Part shown: in pieces, positions 16,477-20,170 of the stretch
Layout of the letters: every line of letters starts with the position of its first letter
How positions within the stretch are numbered: position 1 is the stretch's first letter
Assembly (NCBI GenBank): GCA_964468475.1
Contig: CAYXUL010000060.1
Location: 1 to 20,170 of the forward strand
Length of the DNA: 20,170 nucleotides
Origin: JBECKX01 sp964468475
GTDB taxonomy: Bacteria > Zixibacteria > MSB-5A5 > CAIYYT01
Direction of reading: 5' to 3'
Notes under the pieces: generated by a model
The model's input: only the letters and a program-made list of their open reading frames with translations
Databases searched by the model: none
Told to the model about the DNA's origin: nothing
Translations under genes and position numbers: made by a program

Positions 16477-16504
16477 ATTATAGCGCGATTGGAATTTGTG
16501 TCAA
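16477..16504 (-). promoter_or_regulatory. consensus sigma-70-type promoter for the ABC exporter leader
   Basis: Reading the minus strand: TTGACA (16504-16499), 16 bp, TATAAT (16482-16477). Both hexamers match the consensus exactly. The start of transcription should be near 16470, giving a leader of about 322 nt before the exporter ATG. A 6-bp hairpin, ATGCCG/CGGCAT (16450-16466), falls at the start of the transcript. Confidence 0.85.
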
Positions 16505-16550
16505 GAAAAAATATGACAGCATCCGATTTTAGCAGATTGGAATAGAAGTA

Positions 16551-16568
16551 TTGGGCGCCGGCGCTCAA
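16551..16568. repeat. 18-bp near-perfect palindrome
   Basis: GCGCCGGCGC (16555-16564) is a perfect 10-bp palindrome; with its flanks it extends to 18 bp with one mismatched or wobble pair. It lies 44 bp past the DUF1003 stop and 47 bp upstream of the -35 box of the exporter promoter. It could be an operator or a transcript-end structure. No T-run follows. Confidence 0.5.
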
Positions 16569-16611
16569 GGCAACGATAGGCGTAACCGCATTAGATTGAA
16601 TCGGTTGAGTC

Positions 16612-17316
16612 TCATTCCTTGCTACTGGAAACCATCTCCTCCATCAAATCAACCTGCAGCCGCTGAATGTCAAGCAACCGCTGCCACGAATGGTTGATGA
16701 GTTGATCAAGCTTGATATGGAGCTGTCGGACTTCGATTTCGGCTTTGAGATTCACCTGGTAATCATGCTCTGACCGGAGCCGATCTTTCGCTTCCTGCCG
16801 GTTTTGGCTCATCATAATAATCGGTGCCTGCACCGCCGCCACGCAGGAGAGTATCAGATTGAGCAGGATGTAGGGATAAGGGTCGAAGGGTCGTGTCAGC
16901 AGAACATAGCTGTTGATAGCGATCCAGATGATAAGACCGCCGCCAAAGAGCATGATAAAACTCCAACTACCGCCGAACGTCGCTACTCTGTCTGCCAGCC
17001 TCTGCCCGAATGTCTTGGCCTCCTCGAATTCCTGCTCGACATTTCTCACCAGGACCTCATGCTCCCTGAGGCTATCGAGCACCTCCTGCTCGACGTTGGA
17101 GATTTCTCCCACTTGCTCCTTAATTGCTTCAGTCAAGTACTCCTGTCGAAAGCCGCGCAGGCATGATTGGCAGATGATGTGGTCGGCACCCCAGTCGGGA
17201 TGCTTCTTCCTGATCAACTCGGCAACCGGTCCGCTGACGAACTGCTCCGGCCGCCCCTCACGCATTGATTTGTTCTGCCCGCATATGGGGCAATTAAAGC
17301 TTTTCTCGTTTTCCAC
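16612..17316 (-). CDS. DUF1003 membrane protein with N-terminal zinc ribbon
   Basis: A 234-residue protein. Residues 1-60 hold two Cys pairs (Cys9/Cys12 and Cys49/Cys52) that should bind one zinc. A charged helical, probably coiled-coil stretch follows (about 60-105). The DUF1003 core has two helices (about 117-138 and 148-170) with the typical FGGSWSFIMLFGGGLIIWIA, and then QNRQEAKDRLRSEHDYQVNL. The C terminus is another long amphipathic helix. DUF1003 proteins have no established function. The start is GTG at 17316 with GGAGG 4 nt upstream; no in-frame ATG lies nearby. Confidence 0.85.
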   Translation of the reverse strand: MENEKSFNCPICGQNKSMREGRPEQFVSGPVAELIRKKHPDWGADHIICQSCLRGFRQEYLTEAIKEQVGEISNVEQEVLDSLREHEVLVRNVEQEFEEAKTFGQRLADRVATFGGSWSFIMLFGGGLIIWIAINSYVLLTRPFDPYPYILLNLILSCVAAVQAPIIMMSQNRQEAKDRLRSEHDYQVNLKAEIEVRQLHIKLDQLINHSWQRLLDIQRLQVDLMEEMVSSSKE

Positions 17317-17450
17317 AACGCCTCCGACTCGAAGACTCTGAATTGTAATCCATCTTGACTATTAAACGGCAGTGGGCGCCCCGACCACGCTGCAAATTTA
17401 ACTTCACGGAAATCACTCGCAACTTTTTTTGAAATAGGAGCGAAGTCGGT

Positions 17451-17497
17451 GAATTCCGCGAGTGTCTCGCATACGTGAGGTCCGGCTCGCAGAATTC
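17451..17497 (-). repeat. stem-loop downstream of the lipoprotein gene
   Basis: GAATTCTGCGAG and CTCGCGGAATTC (minus strand) pair over 12 bp, with a G-U pair in RNA of this strand only, around a 23-nt loop. It begins 30 nt after the lipoprotein stop. No T-run follows at once, so it is a 3' mRNA structure or a weak terminator. The remaining bases between 17317 and 17526 show no gene. Confidence 0.5.
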
Positions 17498-17526
17498 GGA
17501 TTGACTTGCCAGGGGGAAGAGATGGT

Positions 17527-17976
17527 TTAGAACTCTTCTGTCTGCTTTTTGCCAGTCGCATTGTTTTCAAGCCAGACGGAAAAGGAGCCGCTTTCGATTT
17601 TGCAGCCCGGTCGATAAGTCTGGTTTGGTTCTAGAGTAACATAGAGTCCGTGGGAACTGCCTGATAGATTCAACGCCGCTGGGGCCCAACCTCCGCCTCG
17701 AGCCCATTCTATCAGTCCAATCCTGACTGTATGAATGCCTGGTTGCAGGTAGAGAACCTTCTCAGTATCGAAGGCAACCATCATGCCGTCAACGTTTACG
17801 ACTTCGGCGCGAATATTTGTGTGACGGTCTCCGTCTCGGAACTTGTGTCTCAGTTCAGGTTTCGCAGCCTCTTTTCTGGGGAGGTTCTGGCCATCGAGAG
17901 TTTTTACCGTACCGGCACAACCGACGATTAACAGCAATGAGCCCACAACTGCACAGGCAACAATCCAGCGAGACAT
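17527..17976 (-). CDS. small lipoprotein of unknown function
   Basis: A 149-residue protein with a signal peptide and lipobox IVGC (Cys20). The rest is probably all beta, with a segment LYLQPGIHTVRIGL and later LYVTLEPNQTYRP that resemble PEGA-like beta-sandwich patterns in envelope lipoproteins; this is only a resemblance. I do not recognise a family. ATG 17976 is chosen over an ORF start 14 codons upstream because AAGGAG lies 7 nt before it and the signal peptide begins there. Confidence 0.8.
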   Translation of the reverse strand: MSRWIVACAVVGSLLLIVGCAGTVKTLDGQNLPRKEAAKPELRHKFRDGDRHTNIRAEVVNVDGMMVAFDTEKVLYLQPGIHTVRIGLIEWARGGGWAPAALNLSGSSHGLYVTLEPNQTYRPGCKIESGSFSVWLENNATGKKQTEEF

Positions 17977-18024
17977 GCGATTTCTCCTTTTTAAGATACC
18001 AAGGGTGCATCCAGCCATATAATT

Positions 18025-18053
18025 GAGATAAAAGAGTCGATGTATGATGTCAA
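18025..18053 (-). promoter_or_regulatory. putative promoter of the lipoprotein gene
   Basis: Minus strand: TTGACA (18053-18048), 17 bp, TATCTC (18030-18025). The -35 is perfect and the -10 weak (3 of 6). It would start transcription about 40 nt before the lipoprotein ATG. The rest of the 261-bp space up to 18237 shows no gene; it holds a 6-bp GCCGGG/CCCGGC hairpin (18164-18188) without a T-run. Confidence 0.5.
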
Positions 18054-18237
18054 TGGTAAATGCCTGTAGGGCCGAAAATGCAGCTTGGGTTTTCGAATCC
18101 GGAAGTGGGAGAACCCGGCTTCAAAATTGCGAAGGACCGGTCTCTTTCTCTGCACTGACACGTGCCGGGACCACAAAAGAGCCCCGGCCAAAGTTCATCA
18201 CGGTCAGCACCATGCAACTGCTGGACGCGGATTTCTG

Positions 18238-19503
18238 TCACAGACCTCTGGTTCCGCATACCGGGAAAACCGGCCCTCCGGTATAAACAAAGTTGGCTAC
18301 CCGGACGGCATCACCAATAGAGACAAACCCACTTCCATTGGCATCAGCAGCGTCATAACATTCCAGAGTCCCTCCGCCGAAAATGTAATTGATGATCGTG
18401 GAAATGTCAGAGACAGATACGATTCCCGACAGATCGGCATCCCCCGGCAGGCGGCAGCAGCAGGCGCTGTCTGGCAGGAACGGGCAATCGTCGCAGAAAT
18501 CGTAAACTCCATCGGAATCAATGTCCCTACCCCAGATGGAATCACAACTCTGACCCGCAAAATCCCCATAAAAGAGCATGCACATCGGGTACGTCGGGTC
18601 AGCGTATGACTCAGTTGCGGTTTTCTCAAGATCTTCCAGGCCATCGCAATGGACGGTCACCGTATCCCCGTGGTCGACTTGCGGATCGGAGTTATACCCT
18701 GCGATAACACTTCGCACTACAGACCATTCATCTTTGTCGTTGGCAACCAATCCCGGTCCCAGCACTGCAGGGCTACACCTGGTTCTCCGTCGCAAATTGT
18801 AAGAGTAACGAGTCGAATCGATTACACCGTTGCAGTTCCAGTCAACCGGCCCCAGACCCATCCCCTCAGGCTCATAGAGGTCGCCTTCACGGAGCGTCAG
18901 AAGCGTTCCATGCGAATAATCGAGCATTCGGAAAGAGCTGGGGCATTCGGACGCTAACCCATCGCAGGCGATTTGTGCCGCGATCCTTCCGCCGAGATAT
19001 CTGTAGTTCATTACGCTGGGAAAATTTGGCGCATACATTGCATGGTGGCCGAGACCAATAGTGTGACCCAATTCATGCATAAACGTCCCCAGGGGTGGTT
19101 GCGTATTTGGTTGTACTCCGCCAGTAGTGAAAAAGCGGCGCCCGCCGCCGAACGATCTGGTTGACGATGTTACGCCAATCAGGCACCATTTCCATTGAAT
19201 TTCGCCGGGGTGATCGTCATAGATGGCCTGCAGGCTGTCTACGGTGTGATCAGAGTACACGTGGACGTAGTGGATTGTATCATCAAGGACAATATTGAGT
19301 GTGATGCCCTCACAGGCAAAAACGTTGACGAGCTGATCGACCTGGAACTGTGTCGGGATGTAGGCGTAGCCGTCCTTCACCATGTAGTCAATCTCTATGT
19401 TTACCAGCAGCGAGTCCTGCGCCTGAGCCCTCCCGAACCAGGTGAAGATGGCCAAAAAAGTCATCAGAAGTAATGTGATTCGAAATCGTGAGACGATCAG
19501 CAT
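18238..19503 (-). CDS. secreted zinc metalloprotease with dockerin-like calcium repeats
   Basis: A 421-residue exported protein. Signal peptide about residues 1-29 (ending AQAQ). Zinc site HELGHTIGLGH (143-153), the metzincin HExxHxxGxxH with Glu144 as catalyst, and a Met-turn candidate SVMNY (163-167). Residues ~190-230 have the pattern SHGTLLTLREGDLYEPEGMG then DWNCNG, a combination I recall from secreted proteases of this type. A calcium-loop segment DIDSDGVYDFCDDC (327-340) is followed by two dockerin-type repeats, GDADLSGIVSVSDISTIINY and DAADANGSGFVSIGDAVRVA. It probably degrades extracellular protein or peptide. ATG 19503 has GGAGG 7 nt upstream. Confidence 0.88.
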   Translation of the reverse strand: MLIVSRFRITLLLMTFLAIFTWFGRAQAQDSLLVNIEIDYMVKDGYAYIPTQFQVDQLVNVFACEGITLNIVLDDTIHYVHVYSDHTVDSLQAIYDDHPGEIQWKWCLIGVTSSTRSFGGGRRFFTTGGVQPNTQPPLGTFMHELGHTIGLGHHAMYAPNFPSVMNYRYLGGRIAAQIACDGLASECPSSFRMLDYSHGTLLTLREGDLYEPEGMGLGPVDWNCNGVIDSTRYSYNLRRRTRCSPAVLGPGLVANDKDEWSVVRSVIAGYNSDPQVDHGDTVTVHCDGLEDLEKTATESYADPTYPMCMLFYGDFAGQSCDSIWGRDIDSDGVYDFCDDCPFLPDSACCCRLPGDADLSGIVSVSDISTIINYIFGGGTLECYDAADANGSGFVSIGDAVRVANFVYTGGPVFPVCGTRGL

Positions 19504-19554
19504 CCTGCACCCTCCAGTCAGGCTGGTTACAAAAGAACTGAGGTGACGCGTGCG

Positions 19555-19570
19555 CCAGACTTAAGTCCGG
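19555..19570. promoter_or_regulatory. palindrome in the metalloprotease 5' untranslated region, possible operator
   Basis: GACTTAAGTC is a perfect 10-bp palindrome inside a 16-bp palindrome (CC...GG) with a single mismatch. It falls just after the predicted transcription start of the metalloprotease and 51 bp before its ATG, a usual place for a repressor site. No known regulator can be assigned. Confidence 0.4.
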
Positions 19571-19584
19571 AATTGTCACATCTG

Positions 19585-19613
19585 ACGATAACAGGATTCG
19601 TAGTGATCGTCAA
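19585..19613 (-). promoter_or_regulatory. putative promoter of the metalloprotease gene
   Basis: Minus strand: TTGACG (19613-19608), 17 bp, TATCGT (19590-19585); 5/6 and 4/6 matches to consensus. Transcription would start near 19578. It is divergent from, and 46 bp away from, the ssrA promoter. Confidence 0.6.
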
Positions 19614-19658
19614 TGCTTTGCTGCGATTGAGATTTCCGGAACATTTGCCGACCAATCA

Positions 19659-19667
19659 TGCTATATT
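19659..19667 (+). promoter_or_regulatory. ssrA: extended -10 promoter of ssrA
   Basis: TGCTATATT combines the TGn extension with a 5/6 -10 hexamer. No good -35 is seen at 16-18 bp, as is common for extended -10 promoters. Start of transcription would be near 19674, leaving a leader of about 104 nt before the mature tmRNA. Confidence 0.55.
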
Positions 19668-19777
19668 ACGTGGCAAGCTAGAGATTCCCGCCTGTGGGAT
19701 CCCGTAGCGCAGGGCTCCTGCGAGTCCTGCGATCTGCGTGGCAGTCGTCCTCGGCTGCTGCGGCAAGTCAAGACTAC

Positions 19778-20135
19778 GGGGGTGACCTGGTTTCGACGGG
19801 GTTACTGGGGATTAGCCTGCGCGCCGAGATTGTGTCAATCTCGTTAAACGGGCACAAACCTACTTAAATGGCAACAACTACGCCATTGCTGCCTAATTAG
19901 CTGGTAGCTGTCTGCCGTGGGGCCCGCCGTCAGGCGCCGCGAACAGGCATCAACAATTGACGGCTAGCTTCAAGGCTCGGCTTTGCGGCCGCGAAGTGAA
20001 ACTTATTTAGCGAAGCTGGTTCTTGGGCAGCGATGTCTTCCCGCGGTCCCACTAACGAGAATAAAAGGAAGAACACGCGCGTAGAGGGTTAGTTGACAGT
20101 TTCTTCGGACGGGGGTTCGATTCCCCCCACCTCCA
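19778..20135 (+). ncRNA. ssrA: tmRNA (transfer-messenger RNA), complete, one-piece
   Basis: Rescues ribosomes stalled on broken mRNA and tags the nascent peptide for degradation. The 5' end GGGGGTG (19778-19784) pairs with CACCTCC (20128-20134) to form the acceptor stem, with discriminator A at 20135; CCA is not encoded. The 5' part contains the conserved TGGTTTCGACGGG. The T arm is GGGGG-TTCGATT-CCCCC (20111-20127). The tag frame from GCA at 19852 to TAA at 19894-19896 encodes AQTYLNGNNYAIAA, ending in the protease-recognised AA. Length 358 nt is normal. Only 35 bases follow in the window, so its terminator is not seen. Confidence 0.97.
19852..19896 (+). other. tmRNA tag-peptide reading frame
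   Basis: Fourteen codons, GCA through GCC, then TAA (19894-19896), followed closely by a second in-frame-independent TAG. The tag AQTYLNGNNYAIAA has Ile where the common ending is YALAA. The resume codon is inferred from the usual GCA choice and position after the first pseudoknot region, so the first residue is less sure than the ending. Confidence 0.85.
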
Positions 20136-20170
20136 ATTGTTGTAATTCTGCGTCAACCAGCCAAGTATGA

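Noticed and set aside
16293..16568. 91-residue minus-strand reading frame
   Set aside because: Its first two thirds cover a fully consensus promoter (TTGACA/TATAAT) and show no protein-like pattern; only the last 31 codons, after a ribosome site, are kept as a leader peptide candidate.
18085..18609. 174-codon plus-strand frame
   Set aside because: Runs antisense into the conserved dockerin-like end of the metalloprotease and has no ribosome site or recognisable pattern.
19674..19777. tRNA or small RNA gene before ssrA
   Set aside because: The GC-rich stretch has hairpins but no cloverleaf, no T-loop consensus and no separate terminator; treated as the tmRNA leader.
20111..20170. Integration of a mobile element at the tmRNA 3' end
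   Set aside because: tmRNA 3' ends are common integration sites, but only 35 bases follow here and no integrase or repeated 3' fragment is visible.

Overview
The window looks like a chromosomal segment from a respiring, probably Gram-negative bacterium of the FCB/Zixibacteria kind. That placement is an inference from two things: alternative complex III genes joined to a caa3-type oxidase operon, and a secreted metalloprotease ending in tandem dockerin-like calcium repeats, a tail style common in Zixibacteria-like genomes. No phylogenetic marker has been tested. One run of exactly 100 Ns (12010-12109) marks an assembly gap.

Plus strand, 1-12292: one long electron-transport cluster. It starts inside actB and continues actC, actD, actE and actF (alternative complex III, a quinol:cytochrome c/oxidase oxidoreductase unrelated to bc1). 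Then come a small single-helix membrane protein, a Sco copper chaperone, coxB with a fused cytochrome c domain, coxA (A2-type, YSHP motif), coxC, coxD, heme A synthase ctaA, a second Sco (cut by the gap) and the end of a DUF420/CtaM-like membrane protein. Together these pass electrons from quinol through ActB/C/E to the CoxB heme c and CuA and on to oxygen. The Sco, CtaA and DUF420 proteins serve oxidase assembly. Genes are closely packed or overlap by 1-4 nt up to coxC/coxD, so most are probably cotranscribed.

A convergent junction (12293-12429) holds two strong hairpins that look like a dispersed repeat. Minus strand, 12430-16504: two half-transporter genes form a heterodimeric ABC exporter with one degenerate ATPase site. 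Upstream is a 322-nt leader with a fully consensus sigma-70-type promoter, a 31-codon small ORF, a rho-independent terminator and a competing antiterminator pairing. This looks like a ribosome-mediated attenuator, similar in logic to bmrB-bmrCD of Bacillus subtilis, and is the most interesting regulatory element here.

Minus strand, 16612-19503: a zinc-ribbon DUF1003 membrane protein, a small unrecognised lipoprotein, and a secreted HExxHxxGxxH metalloprotease with C-terminal calcium-binding repeats. The window ends with a complete one-piece tmRNA gene (ssrA, plus strand, 19778-20135) with an extended -10 promoter and a leader of about 100 nt that can pair with the mature 5' end. I see no CRISPR array, insertion sequence, integrase or tRNA gene. 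Nothing here is clearly a new defence or mobile system.
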